A DNA stretch of 13,032 nt from an uncultured Oscillospiraceae bacterium (lineage in GTDB: Bacteria; Bacillota; Clostridia; Oscillospirales; Acutalibacteraceae). The notes under the pieces are model-generated. The model did no database searches. It was given only the letters and a program-made list of their open reading frames with translations, and was not told the origin of the DNA. Position 1 is the first letter of the stretch, and each line of letters starts with the position of its first letter. This document shows, one piece after another, positions 6,193-13,032 of the stretch. The DNA is taken from contig URYX01000030.1 of the NCBI GenBank assembly GCA_900552225.1, positions 1 to 13,032 of the forward strand. The letters are read 5' to 3'. Made by a program: the position numbers and the translations under genes.

Positions 6193-7038
6193 TTACGCCT
6201 GCTCACGGTTCGCTTCGTGCTCAATGCCGTCAAACAGGGCATCCATCCACGTTCCTTCAAACAGCTCCACGGCGCCCTTGTCGCAGGCGGCCGCCAGCTT
6301 CGGCTGAATCGGCAGCTCCGCCGTATAGGGGATGTGCTCCCGCGCCGCCAGCTCCTCGGCCTGCGGCTTGCCGAACAGATCGTGGTGCTTGCCGCATTCG
6401 TCGCATTCAAAGTACGCCATATTCTCGACGAGGCCCCATACCGGAATATACATCAGATCCGCCATGTTGACCGCCTTCTGCACCACCATGCCGACCAACT
6501 CCTGCGGGGAGGTGACGATCACGATCCCGTCCACCGGCAGCGACTGAAACACCGTCAGCGGCACATCGCCGGTTCCGGGAGGCATATCGACGAACAGATA
6601 GTCCACGTCTCCCCACACCACGTCCGTCCAGAACTGCTTGACCGTCGAGGCGATCACCGGGCCGCGCCATACCACCGGATCCGTATCGTTCGGCAGCAGC
6701 AGGTTGATGGACATCACCTTGATTCCCGTCTTGGATTCCACGGGGAACAGGCCGGAGTCGTTGCCGGTGGCCTTCTCCCGCAGTCCGAAGGCGCGGGGAA
6801 TCGACGGGCCGGTAATATCCGCATCCAGAATCGCGGCCTTATAGCCTCTCCGCTGCGCGGTCACGGCCAGCAGCGAGGTCACCATCGACTTGCCGACGCC
6901 TCCCTTGCCGCTGACAACGCCGATGACGTGGCGAATACGGCTGCCCTCGTGCGGCTTTTCCCAAAAATCCGTGCGCCGCCCCTGTACCTCCTCGCAATGA
7001 GAGGCGCAGTGGGAGCAATCGTGATTGCAATCACTCAT
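6193..7038 (-). CDS. mrp: Mrp/NBP35-family ATP-binding iron-sulfur carrier protein
   Basis: 281-residue P-loop ATPase of the Mrp/ApbC/NBP35 family, which carries and delivers Fe-S clusters in the cytosol. The Walker A is G44-K-G-G-V-G-K-S51 with the deviant-Walker first Lys45, followed by DADITGPSIPRAFG, DMPPGTGD and VTSPQELV. The cluster-binding CxxC is C212-D-E-C215 (FECDECGKHHDLFG). The short N-terminus carries four more cysteines, C4, C8, C11 and C15, as in NBP35-like forms found in anaerobes. The frame is open to 7104, but that part contains the promoter and leader. ATG at 7038 is used because it begins MSDCNHDCSHC and follows GGAAGGA. It is first gene of the mrp, ywlE-rimI, tsaD unit and is read from the promoter at 7076-7104. 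Confidence 0.9.
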   Translation of the reverse strand: MSDCNHDCSHCASHCEEVQGRRTDFWEKPHEGSRIRHVIGVVSGKGGVGKSMVTSLLAVTAQRRGYKAAILDADITGPSIPRAFGLREKATGNDSGLFPVESKTGIKVMSINLLLPNDTDPVVWRGPVIASTVKQFWTDVVWGDVDYLFVDMPPGTGDVPLTVFQSLPVDGIVIVTSPQELVGMVVQKAVNMADLMYIPVWGLVENMAYFECDECGKHHDLFGKPQAEELAAREHIPYTAELPIQPKLAAACDKGAVELFEGTWMDALFDGIEHEANREQA

Positions 7039-7075
7039 GAAAATCCTTCCTTTCCGGAGTTTCCTGTAATATAGT

Positions 7076-7104
7076 ATTGTACCACGGTGCCCTGTAAAAT
7101 GCAA
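7076..7104 (-). promoter_or_regulatory. mrp: Promoter of the mrp operon
   Basis: On the - strand TTGCAT (7104-7099), a 17-nt spacer and TACAAT (7081-7076). The predicted start is near 7069, 31 bases before the mrp ATG. The -35 box is poor (TTG only) and lies inside the left arm of the 37-bp palindrome. Confidence 0.6.
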
Positions 7105-7129
7105 CCGTTTGAAACGGTTGCATTTTACA
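7093..7129. promoter_or_regulatory. Perfect 37-bp palindrome, probable shared operator between mrp and the lipid kinase
   Basis: Left arm TGTAAAATGCAACCGTTT (7093-7110), centre base G (7111), and an exact complementary right arm (7112-7129). It lies between divergent genes, so it is not needed as a terminator and has no T run. Its centre is about 42 bases upstream of the predicted start on each side. The arms contain both -35 boxes. A dimeric regulator binding here would touch both promoters at once. I do not recognise the motif as the site of a named regulator. Confidence 0.7.
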
Positions 7130-7146
7130 AAATTTTATGGTATGCT
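7118..7146 (+). promoter_or_regulatory. Promoter of the lipid kinase gene
   Basis: TTGCAT (7118-7123), a 17-nt spacer and TATGCT (7141-7146), the mirror image of the mrp promoter. The predicted start is near 7153, giving a leader of about 107 nt that ends in AGGAGGG (7244-7250). Confidence 0.55.
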
Positions 7147-7259
7147 GATGTTACAGGCTTTAAGAAAATCGCGCGGAACGGGCATCCTGCCGTCTGTCCG
7201 GGCTGCGCGATACACTTAGGATAGCCGACAGTGACATACTGACAGGAGGGAATACTGCC

Positions 7260-8189
7260 ATGCAGAAACGGATGCTCTTGATTATGAACCCTATGGCGGG
7301 ACAAAAGCGGGCCGCGCGGTATCTGGCGGACATACTGCGCATTTTCGGAGAGGCGGAGTACGAATGTACCGTCCACATGACCCGGGCCCGCGGCGACGGC
7401 CGCGCGGTGGCATGCGCCCGGGCGGCGGATTTTTCCCTCATTGTCTGCATCGGCGGTGACGGCACGCTGAACGAGGTGCTTTCCGGGCTGGTGGAATCGG
7501 GGGCCGATACCCCGATTGGCTACATTCCGGCCGGCAGCACCAACGATTTTGCCTCCAGTCTCGGACTCTCGCGCAACATGCTGCAGGCCGCCCGCGATAT
7601 CGTCGGGAGCACGGCCTGTCCGCTCGATATCGGGCGCTTTAACGGCCGTATTTTTTCCTATGTGGCTTCCTGCGGGGCCTTTGCCAAAACCTCCTATTCC
7701 ACCCCGCAGGCCAACAAAAACGCGCTGGGACATCTGGCCTACATTCTGGAGGGCATCAAGGATGTCGGCAACCTGAAGCAGATTCACCTGCGTGTTCAGC
7801 CCGACAATGTGCCTCCTGTGGAGGGAGAGTTTATTCTGGCCGCCGTCAGCAACGCCACCTCGATCGGCGGTGTATTGACGCTGGATAAGCAGCGCGTCAG
7901 CATGCACGATGGTAAGCTGGAGCTTCTGCTGCTGCGGTATCCGAAGAATCTGTGGGAGCTGAGCCGGATTGTCGCCTCTCTGCAAAACCAAAAATATGAC
8001 GATCCGCTGGTTACCTTTGTCTCGGCCGAGCGGTTTCACCTGACCATGGGCGCGGAGACTCCGTGGACGCTGGACGGCGAATTCGGCGGCGCCTATACCG
8101 AAGCTGATGTGGAGGTCTGCCCCTCGGCGGTACGCTGGATGCTCGGCAAGCCGCACGTGACGGAGGCGCTCTCCTCCGATCCGGCCTGA
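7260..8189 (+). CDS. Diacylglycerol/lipid kinase (DagK/YegS family)
   Basis: 309-residue soluble or membrane-associated lipid kinase that uses ATP to phosphorylate diacylglycerol or a related lipid, feeding phosphatidate back into phospholipid synthesis. Catalytic-domain motifs are N10-P-M-A-G14 (phosphate loop), G65-G-D67-G-T-L-N-E72 (nucleotide binding) and I89-P-A-G-S-T-N95-D96-F-A. The last reads GST where many members read GT.ND, an ordinary variation. DGE lies near the C-terminus (LDGEFGG). ATG at 7260 has AGGAGGG 9 bases upstream. It is divergent from mrp and shares the palindromic control region; glycerate kinase follows. DgkB-like is most likely, but a related lipid kinase with another acceptor cannot be excluded. 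Confidence 0.87.
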   Translation: MQKRMLLIMNPMAGQKRAARYLADILRIFGEAEYECTVHMTRARGDGRAVACARAADFSLIVCIGGDGTLNEVLSGLVESGADTPIGYIPAGSTNDFASSLGLSRNMLQAARDIVGSTACPLDIGRFNGRIFSYVASCGAFAKTSYSTPQANKNALGHLAYILEGIKDVGNLKQIHLRVQPDNVPPVEGEFILAAVSNATSIGGVLTLDKQRVSMHDGKLELLLLRYPKNLWELSRIVASLQNQKYDDPLVTFVSAERFHLTMGAETPWTLDGEFGGAYTEADVEVCPSAVRWMLGKPHVTEALSSDPA

Positions 8190-8261
8190 GACGGCAGAAC
8201 AAACATGGATGCGAAGCTCAAAACCTGTCCTATGATATACGGCGCTTCGGGAGGAGAAACT

Positions 8262-9494
8262 ATGTCGATTTTAAGCGATGCTCATGCCATCACAGAGGCG
8301 GCGCTCGCGGCCGCTCAGCCGGATACGGCCGTGGAAAAGGCGCTCGCCGGGCTGCCGGCCTACTCCGGCCGGCTGGTACTGATTGCGGTCGGCAAGGCGG
8401 CGTGGCAGATGGCGGCGGCCGCTGTCCGCCGATTGGGAGACAGGGTCTCCGGTGGTGTTGTCATCACCAAGTATGCCCACTCCATGGGTTCCATCGGAAG
8501 CCTTGCCATTTACGAAGCGGGGCATCCCGTACCGGACGAGAATTCCTACCGGGCAACCCGGGCCGCCATCGACGCGGTTACGGTTCTGACAGAGGATGAT
8601 CTGGTGCTGTTTCTGCTGTCCGGCGGCGGCTCCGCGCTCTTTGAAAAGCCGTTGATTTCCGCAGAGGAGCTGGCGGACATTACCGGACAGCTGCTGGCCT
8701 GCGGTGCGGACATCACCGAGATCAACACGCTGCGGAAGCGCTTCTCCGCCGTCAAGGGAGGCCGATTTGCGCAGCTCTGTGCGCCGGCCCAGGTGTTCTC
8801 CGTGGTCCTTTCGGACGTTTTGGGGGATCCTCTGGATATGATCGCCTCCGGCCCGGCCTACCCCGACAGCTCCACCTCGGAGCAGGCCCTGTCCGTTGCG
8901 GGCAAATACCGGCTGCGCATGAGCGACCGGGCCCGGGAACTGCTGCGGGAGGAAACACCCAAGGAGCTGTCCAACGCACAAAGCGTGATTACCGGCTCGG
9001 TCCGCCAGCTCTGCGCCGCCGCCTCCGAAGCGGCCCGCACCTTGGGATATCGGCCCGTGGTGCTGTCCGATTCCCTGTGCTGTACCGCACACGACGCCGG
9101 CAGCTTTCTGGCGTCGATAGCCCGCTACTCTGCCGATACCGAAGAATCCCTGGCCTTTATTGCCGGCGGCGAAACCGTGGTTCATCTGACCGGTCACGGC
9201 TTGGGCGGCCGGAACCAGGAGCTGGCGCTGGGCGCCGCCAAGGGGATTGCCGGACTGAGGGATACCCTGATTTTCTCCGTGGGCTCCGACGGAACCGACG
9301 GCCCGACGGATGCGGCGGGCGGCTGGGTAGACGGCCGCACCGTGGAGCGCTTGTCGGAAAAGGGAATCTCCCCGGATGCCGTGCTGCAGGAGAATGACGC
9401 CTATCACGCATTGCAGGCAGTGGACGGCCTGATTATGACCGGGCCCACCGGCACCAACGTCAACGATCTTTCCGTGCTTCTGATCAAGCGATAA
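8262..9494 (+). CDS. Glycerate kinase, MOFRL (type II, GckA/TtuD) family
   Basis: 410-residue kinase with the DUF4147 plus MOFRL architecture, which phosphorylates D-glycerate, usually to 2-phosphoglycerate, channelling glycerate into glycolysis. Visible motifs: VGKAAWQMA (43-51), S120-G-G-G-S-A125, S184-DVLGDPLDMIASGP (184-198), A301-GGET, G315-GRNQE320 and GSDGTDGPTDAAGG (341-354). The frame is open from an ATG at 8205, but that has no ribosome-binding site. ATG at 8262 follows GGGAGGAG (8249-8256) and begins MSILSDAHAITEAAL, the usual family N-terminus. It lies 72 bp after the lipid kinase with no terminator between them, so cotranscription is likely; TATGAT at 8231 could be a weak separate -10 without a good -35. 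A strong terminator follows at 9528-9569. The 2- versus 3-phosphate product cannot be told by eye. Confidence 0.9.
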   Translation: MSILSDAHAITEAALAAAQPDTAVEKALAGLPAYSGRLVLIAVGKAAWQMAAAAVRRLGDRVSGGVVITKYAHSMGSIGSLAIYEAGHPVPDENSYRATRAAIDAVTVLTEDDLVLFLLSGGGSALFEKPLISAEELADITGQLLACGADITEINTLRKRFSAVKGGRFAQLCAPAQVFSVVLSDVLGDPLDMIASGPAYPDSSTSEQALSVAGKYRLRMSDRARELLREETPKELSNAQSVITGSVRQLCAAASEAARTLGYRPVVLSDSLCCTAHDAGSFLASIARYSADTEESLAFIAGGETVVHLTGHGLGGRNQELALGAAKGIAGLRDTLIFSVGSDGTDGPTDAAGGWVDGRTVERLSEKGISPDAVLQENDAYHALQAVDGLIMTGPTGTNVNDLSVLLIKR

Positions 9495-9527
9495 CCGCTG
9501 CGGCGGCGGAATGCCCGTATCAGCGAT

Positions 9528-9569
9528 AAAAAAGCAGACACCCACCAAGCGGTAGGTGTCTGCTTTTTT
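9528..9569. terminator. Long bidirectional intrinsic terminator between glycerate kinase and rplQ
   Basis: A 15-bp stem (AAAAAAGCAGACACC at 9528-9542 with 9555-9569), then one C-A mismatch and ACC/GGT around the loop AAGC. Six A's on one side and six T's on the other make it work on both strands, closing the glycerate kinase transcript (+) and the alpha operon (-). Confidence 0.93.
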
Positions 9570-9619
9570 CTGCATCGTCTCTCCGGCTGCGGAAACACAG
9601 CCGCACATGACCTGCTTAC

Positions 9620-9961
9620 TCAGATCAGCTCGATGATGGCCATCTCGGCGGCATCGCCGCGGCGGGCCCCGATCTTGATGATGCGGGTATAGCCGCCCTT
9701 GCGGTCTGCGTACTTCGGCGCGATTTCGTCAAACAGCTTCTTGGAAACCGCTTCCTTCGTCACGAAGGAGTACACGAGGCGCTTGTTGGCAAGCGTCGGC
9801 TCCTTGGCAATGGTAATCATCTTTTCCGTCATCGCGCGAACTTCCTTCGCACGGGTCACCGTCGTTTCAATGCGTCCCTTCTCAAGCAGGAAGGTCACCA
9901 TAGCGCGCAGCATCGCCATACGCGAAGCGGTAGGACGGCCAAGCTTTCTGGTTCCGGGCAT
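9620..9961 (-). CDS. rplQ: 50S ribosomal protein L17
   Basis: 113-residue L17 of the large ribosomal subunit, a short-form length normal in Firmicutes. It opens MPGTRKLGRPTASRMAMLRAM and contains RIETTVTRAKEVRAMTEKMIT, both diagnostic, and ends GDAAEMAIIELI. ATG at 9961 follows AAGGAG (9972-9977). It is the last gene of the alpha operon, 57 bp behind rpoA, as in B. subtilis, and is followed by the bidirectional terminator at 9528-9569. Confidence 0.97.
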   Translation of the reverse strand: MPGTRKLGRPTASRMAMLRAMVTFLLEKGRIETTVTRAKEVRAMTEKMITIAKEPTLANKRLVYSFVTKEAVSKKLFDEIAPKYADRKGGYTRIIKIGARRGDAAEMAIIELI

Positions 9962-10018
9962 ATGAATTCAACTCCTTTTTGCTTCGTCGAAATATGAGGT
10001 TGCACAGGCACCCTCTGC

Positions 10019-10972
10019 TTATTCTTCTTCCTTCATCAGCTCAAGGCCCAAGGATTCCAGCTTGTGGATAACCTCCTCGAGCGACTTGCGGCCGAGATTG
10101 CGTACCTTCATCATATCCTCTTCGGTCTTATGAGTCAGGTCATCTACCGTGTTGATGCCGGCACGCTTCAGGCAGTTGAACGAACGGACGGACAGATCCA
10201 GCTCCTCGATCGTCGTCTCGAGCACCTTTTCCTTGCCCTTGTCGTCCTTCTCTACCATAATGGAGTCGCCCGCATACGTTTCGCCGGACAAATCCACAAA
10301 CAGGTTCAAATGCTCCATCAGCACCTTCGCCGCCAGCGCTACCGCTTCCTGTGCGCAGATGGTGCCGTTGGTCCAGACCTCCAGCATCAGCTTGTCATAG
10401 TCGGTAATCTGTCCCACACGGGTGTTTTCCACCGTATAGTTCACCTTGCGCACCGGCGTATAGATCGAATCCACCGGAATCACGCCAATGACCGCTTCCA
10501 TCTGCTGCTTGTTGCGATCCGCAGGCACATAGCCGCGTCCCTTATCCACGGTAATTTCCATATACAGGCGGGCGCCCTCACCGAGCGTCGCGATATACAT
10601 ATCCGGTTCCAGGATCTCCACTTCGCTGTCGCATTTGATGGAGCCGGCCGTCACAATGCCGGGGCCTTCCGCCTCGATATACACCGTCTTCGGGCCGTCG
10701 CCGTTGATCTTCAGTACCAATCCCTTGATGTTCAGAATGATCTCGGTAACGTCCTCCTTGACACCGGGAATCGTGGAAAACTCATGCAGGATGCCGTCGA
10801 TCTTGATCGAAGTCACTGCCACGCCGGGAAGCGACGACAAAAGCACGCGCCGCAAGCTGTTGCCGAGCGTCGCACCGTAGCCGCGCTCCAACGGCTCAAC
10901 CGTAAATTTTCCGTACGTTCCGTTTTCTGCCAAATCAACGGCTTCTATTCTGGGCTTCTCAATCTCAATCAT
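10019..10972 (-). CDS. rpoA: DNA-directed RNA polymerase subunit alpha
   Basis: 317-residue alpha subunit, whose dimer seeds assembly of the core RNA polymerase and whose C-terminal domain contacts UP elements and activators. The N-terminal domain holds RGYGATLGNSLRRVLLSSLPG-type sequence at 30-50. The C-terminal domain is complete, with ELDLSVRSFNCLKRAG at 257-272 and RNLGRKSLEE at 291-300. The length is normal. ATG at 10972 has AAGGAGG 8 bases upstream. It is separated from rpsD by 119 bp, the longest gap in the operon; that gap holds two small hairpins. Confidence 0.97.
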   Translation of the reverse strand: MIEIEKPRIEAVDLAENGTYGKFTVEPLERGYGATLGNSLRRVLLSSLPGVAVTSIKIDGILHEFSTIPGVKEDVTEIILNIKGLVLKINGDGPKTVYIEAEGPGIVTAGSIKCDSEVEILEPDMYIATLGEGARLYMEITVDKGRGYVPADRNKQQMEAVIGVIPVDSIYTPVRKVNYTVENTRVGQITDYDKLMLEVWTNGTICAQEAVALAAKVLMEHLNLFVDLSGETYAGDSIMVEKDDKGKEKVLETTIEELDLSVRSFNCLKRAGINTVDDLTHKTEEDMMKVRNLGRKSLEEVIHKLESLGLELMKEEE

Positions 10973-11000
10973 GCAAAAGCCTCCTTATCAGTCGTCGGAC

Positions 11001-11029
11001 ACCGCACGGCAGGCTTCCCGCCGTGCGGT
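11001..11029 (-). other. Hairpin in the rpsD-rpoA gap
   Basis: Perfect 10-bp stem ACCGCACGGC (11001-11010) with its complement (11020-11029) and a 9-nt loop, in the spacer before rpoA. No T run follows on the - strand, so it is not a terminator. It may mark mRNA processing or stability. A second, 7-bp hairpin (GTATGAC, tgcc, GTCATAC; 11065-11082) lies just after the rpsD stop. Confidence 0.5.
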
Positions 11030-11091
11030 ATCTCGCAAAATGTGTATTCGGATGTCGCCTGCAGGTATGACTGCCGTCATACTGCCGACAA

Positions 11092-11718
11092 TTACTTGGA
11101 ATACAACTCGACGATGAGAGTCTCCTCGATCGGCAGATCAATGTCCTCGCGATTCGGCATCGCGACCACCTTCGCCGTCATCGTGTTGCGATCCAGATCC
11201 AGCCACTGCGGCACCGGACGGGAAGCCGTAGACTCCAGCACGCCCTTGATCAGATCCAGCTGACGACTGTTTTCCTTCAGAGCCACCGTCTGTCCCACCT
11301 TCACGAGATAGGACGGAACATTGACCTTCTTGCCGTTGACCGTCACGTGGCCCTGCAGCACCAGCTGACGGGCCTGCGCGCGGGAGGAACCGATGCCCAG
11401 ACGATAGGCCACGTTGTCCAGACGGGACTCGAGCAGACGGAGCAGGTTTTCACCGGTCACACCGGGCATCTTCTCGGCCTTCTCGAAATAACGGCGGAAC
11501 TGGCCTTCCAGAACACCGTAGTAACGACGGGCAAACTGCTTGGTACGCAGCTGCTTGCCGTACTCGGACACCTTCTTGCGGCCCTGGCCATGCTGACCGG
11601 GCGCATAGGCACGGCGATCCAAAGCACACTTCTTCGTGTAGCAGCGTTCGCCCTTCAAAAACAGTTTCTGTCCTTCACGGCGGCAGAGTCTGCACACCGC
11701 ACCGGTATATCTTGCCAT
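11092..11718 (-). CDS. rpsD: 30S ribosomal protein S4
   Basis: 208-residue S4, an early assembly protein that binds 16S rRNA; in many bacteria it also represses the alpha operon by binding its mRNA. This is the zinc (C+) form: C9, C12, C26 and C31 (CRLC ... CYTKKC) are all present, after MARYTGAV. The S4 RNA-binding domain lies around 98-160 (SRLDNVAYRLGIGSSRAQARQ, then GHVTVNGKKVNVPSY). ATG at 11718 follows AGGAGGTG. It lies 18 bp behind rpsK. Confidence 0.97.
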   Translation of the reverse strand: MARYTGAVCRLCRREGQKLFLKGERCYTKKCALDRRAYAPGQHGQGRKKVSEYGKQLRTKQFARRYYGVLEGQFRRYFEKAEKMPGVTGENLLRLLESRLDNVAYRLGIGSSRAQARQLVLQGHVTVNGKKVNVPSYLVKVGQTVALKENSRQLDLIKGVLESTASRPVPQWLDLDRNTMTAKVVAMPNREDIDLPIEETLIVELYSK

Positions 11719-11736
11719 ATTCGTTACACCTCCTGA

Positions 11737-12147
11737 TTATACGCGTCTTCTCTTGGGAGGACGGCATCCGTTATGCGGAACCGGAGTCACATCCTTGATC
11801 ATCGTGACATCCAGACCGGCGGCCTGCAGCGCACGAATCGCCGCTTCACGGCCGGCACCGGGACCCTTCACATACACTTCCACCGTCTTGAGTCCGTGCT
11901 CCATCGCCGCCTTGGCCGCGGTCTCGGCCGCGGTCTGAGCTGCATACGGAGTGGATTTACGGGATCCGCGGAAACCGAGCTCGCCGGCGCTCGCCCAGGA
12001 AAGAGCGTTGCCCTGCGTATCGGTAATCGTAACAATCGTGTTGTTGAACGTAGACTGGATATGTGCGGCTCCACGCTCAATGTTTTTGCGTTCTTTACGG
12101 CGACGGGTCGTAGCGCCCTTCTTTACCGTTTGTTTAGCAGCAGCCAT
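11737..12147 (-). CDS. rpsK: 30S ribosomal protein S11
   Basis: 136-residue S11 of the small-subunit platform, near the Shine-Dalgarno/anti-Shine-Dalgarno helix. It has a basic N-terminal tail, HIQSTFNNTIVTITD, then GFRGSRKSTPYAAQ, VKGPGAGREAAIRAL, and the conserved C-terminus DVTPVPHNGCRPPKRRRV. ATG at 12147 follows AGGAGGG. It lies 15 bp behind rpsM in the alpha operon. Confidence 0.97.
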   Translation of the reverse strand: MAAAKQTVKKGATTRRRKERKNIERGAAHIQSTFNNTIVTITDTQGNALSWASAGELGFRGSRKSTPYAAQTAAETAAKAAMEHGLKTVEVYVKGPGAGREAAIRALQAAGLDVTMIKDVTPVPHNGCRPPKRRRV

Positions 12148-12162
12148 TCTTATCCCTCCTAC

Positions 12163-12531
12163 TTACTTCTTCTTGTTCGCGATGGTCTTCTTCGGGCCCT
12201 TACGGGTACGGGCATTGGTCTTGGAGCGCTGTCCGCGCACCGGAAGCCCCTTGCGGTGACGCAGACCGCGATAGCTGCCGATTTCGATCAGGCGTTTGAT
12301 ATCAAACGCCACATCGCGGCGCAGGTCACCTTCCACCGTGTAGTGGTGGTCGATGTACTCACGCAGCTTGGAAACGTCATCCTCCGACAGGTCACGAACA
12401 CGGATGTCCGGGTTGACTCCGGTCGCCGCCAGAATGTCGCTGGAAGATTTACGGCCAATGCCGTAAATGTAGGTCAGGCCGATCTCAATGCGTTTGTCTC
12501 TGGGCAAATCCACGCCAGCAATACGCGCCAT
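12163..12531 (-). CDS. rpsM: 30S ribosomal protein S13
   Basis: 122-residue S13 of the small-subunit head, which contacts P-site tRNA and the large subunit. It opens MARIAGVDLPRDKRIEIGLTY and contains YGIGRKSS, then GLRHRKGLPVRGQRSKTNARTRKGPKK, the tRNA-contacting basic tail. The length is normal. ATG at 12531 follows AAGGAAGGA. It lies between rpmJ and rpsK as expected. Confidence 0.97.
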   Translation of the reverse strand: MARIAGVDLPRDKRIEIGLTYIYGIGRKSSSDILAATGVNPDIRVRDLSEDDVSKLREYIDHHYTVEGDLRRDVAFDIKRLIEIGSYRGLRHRKGLPVRGQRSKTNARTRKGPKKTIANKKK

Positions 12532-12594
12532 AATGATTCCTTCCTTTCGGTCACACGGGGTACCCCCGCGCCAGTGTTACAAGCCGCTGAGCGA

Positions 12595-12708
12595 TCAGCC
12601 CTGACGCTGCTTGTGCTTCGGGTTTTCGCAGATCACCATCACGCGGCCTTTGCGCTTGATGATCTTGCACTTCTCACAGATTTTCTTGACAGAAGGTCTG
12701 ACTTTCAT
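12595..12708 (-). CDS. rpmJ: 50S ribosomal protein L36
   Basis: 37-residue L36, starting MKVRPSVKKICEKCKIIK and ending NPKHKQRQG. It is the zinc (C+) form with ligands C11, C14, C27 and H32. ATG at 12708-12706 follows GGAGGTAACC. It sits in its standard place between infA and rpsM, 64 bp after the infA stop and 63 bp before rpsM. Confidence 0.97.
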   Translation of the reverse strand: MKVRPSVKKICEKCKIIKRKGRVMVICENPKHKQRQG

Positions 12709-12772
12709 AAGGTTACCTCCTCGGCGTCATACGCCTTTCGTTGTGTGTCTTCTCCGGTCCTCCGGAAAATGC

Positions 12773-12898
12773 TTACTTACTGCGCCATGTGATACGGCCC
12801 TTGGTCAGGTCATAGGGAGACATCTCCAATGTGACCTTATCCCCCGGCAGGATACGAATGAAGTTCGTCCGCAATTTACCGGAAATATGCGCCAGTAC
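12773..12898 (-). pseudogene. infA: 3' part of translation initiation factor IF-1, missing its first 31 codons
   Basis: The last 41 codons of IF-1 (VLAHISGKLRTNFIRILPG, then DKVTLEMSPYDLTKGRITWRSK and TAA at 12775-12773). IF-1 is normally 72 residues, so exactly residues 32-72 are present. The expected N-terminus (MS..DVIEVEGTVVEALPN type) is absent, replaced in frame by DNA polymerase I sequence. IF-1 is essential and this is its standard operon position before rpmJ, so an intact copy is expected in the organism. The break is more likely an assembly join than a true mutation. Confidence 0.88.
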
Positions 12899-13032
12899 GC
12901 GCAGCTCAATCTGCGAATAGTCGGCGTCCACCAGCCCGCAGCCGCTCTTTGCGGTAAACATCCTGCGCAGTTGTTTGCCCATGGGCTGCCGCACCGGGAT
13001 GTTCTGCAGGTTCGGCTCGGACGAGGAGATAC
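12878..13032 (-). CDS. polA: Fragment of DNA polymerase I around motif A, joined to infA, open at the window edge
   Basis: Reading leftward from the right edge, the frame encodes ISSSEPNLQNIPVRQPMGKQ, then LRRMFTAKSGCGLVDADYSQIELRVLAHISG. This is the palm domain of family A polymerases; DYSQIELR is motif A, whose Asp binds catalytic metal. No stop separates it from the IF-1 part. The ATG at 12994 is an internal PolA methionine without a ribosome-binding site. polA does not belong upstream of infA in any operon I know (map, adk or secY is expected). Only about 52 codons are visible, with no 5' or 3' end. Confidence 0.85.

Noticed and set aside
7039..7104. Longer Mrp start
   Set aside because: It would cover the -10/-35 region and part of the palindrome; MSDCNHDC at 7038 with an SD is the family N-terminus.
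7093..7129. 37-bp palindrome read as a terminator
   Set aside because: It sits between divergent genes, has no following T tract on either strand, and contains -35 boxes with correctly spaced -10 boxes.
8205..8261. Longer glycerate kinase start
   Set aside because: No ribosome-binding site, no homology; GGGAGGAG precedes ATG 8262.
12773..12994. A 73-residue complete gene starting at ATG 12994
   Set aside because: The Met is internal to the PolA sequence IPVRQPMGKQ, has no SD, and the frame continues past the window edge.
1..13032. CRISPR array, tRNA/rRNA, insertion sequence, toxin-antitoxin or phage/defence module
   Set aside because: No spaced direct repeats, no cloverleaf or rRNA-like stretch, no transposase or integrase motifs were found on either strand.

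Overview
The window looks like a chromosomal piece of a GC-rich, low-motility-type gut Clostridium relative (Bacillota, class Clostridia, probably Oscillospirales-like). This is judged from the ribosomal operon order and protein sequences, strong AGGAGG ribosome-binding sites, a folT-type ECF transporter behind a THF riboswitch, and the zinc-ligand forms of S4 and L36. The genus cannot be named from the sequence. Most of the window is ordinary housekeeping DNA, but several details deserve a second look.

Layout. 1-957 (+) is the 3' part of an aldo/keto reductase cut by the left edge, followed by a strong terminator. 1141-2154 (-) is a two-gene unit: a conserved protein of unknown function, then a cytidine deaminase-like enzyme, with a good promoter upstream. 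2155-2455 is a partly AT-rich gap, followed by a decayed (+) SAM-methyltransferase remnant (2456-2953). 2976-4057 (-) is folT plus a PAP2 phosphatase, joined by an ATGA overlap and preceded by a THF riboswitch (about 4108-4208) with a readable SD-sequestering switch. 4280-7038 (-) is mrp, a YwlE-RimI fusion gene, and tsaD; the fusion and tsaD overlap as GTGA.

7039-7259 is a divergent control region. It holds a perfect 37-bp palindrome whose two halves supply mirror-image -35 boxes for mrp (-) and a diacylglycerol/lipid kinase (+). 7260-9494 (+) is the lipid kinase followed by a MOFRL-type glycerate kinase, closed by a long bidirectional terminator at 9528-9569.

9620-12775 (-) is the alpha operon in its normal Firmicute order, read right to left: infA, rpmJ, rpsM, rpsK, rpsD, rpoA, rplQ. 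At the right edge infA is not intact. Its last 41 codons are joined in frame to the motif A region of DNA polymerase I (polA), exactly where both proteins encode VLAHISG. This is most simply a chimeric assembly join at a short shared sequence; a real rearrangement is the alternative.

Functional themes: translation and t6A tRNA modification (tsaD, rimI domain, ribosomal proteins), folate uptake under folate feedback, and lipid phosphate metabolism (PAP2, lipid kinase). No CRISPR array, tRNA, rRNA, insertion sequence or phage gene was seen. I found no convincing new multi-gene system; the most unusual items are the YwlE-RimI fusion, the symmetric divergent promoter and the polA/infA join.
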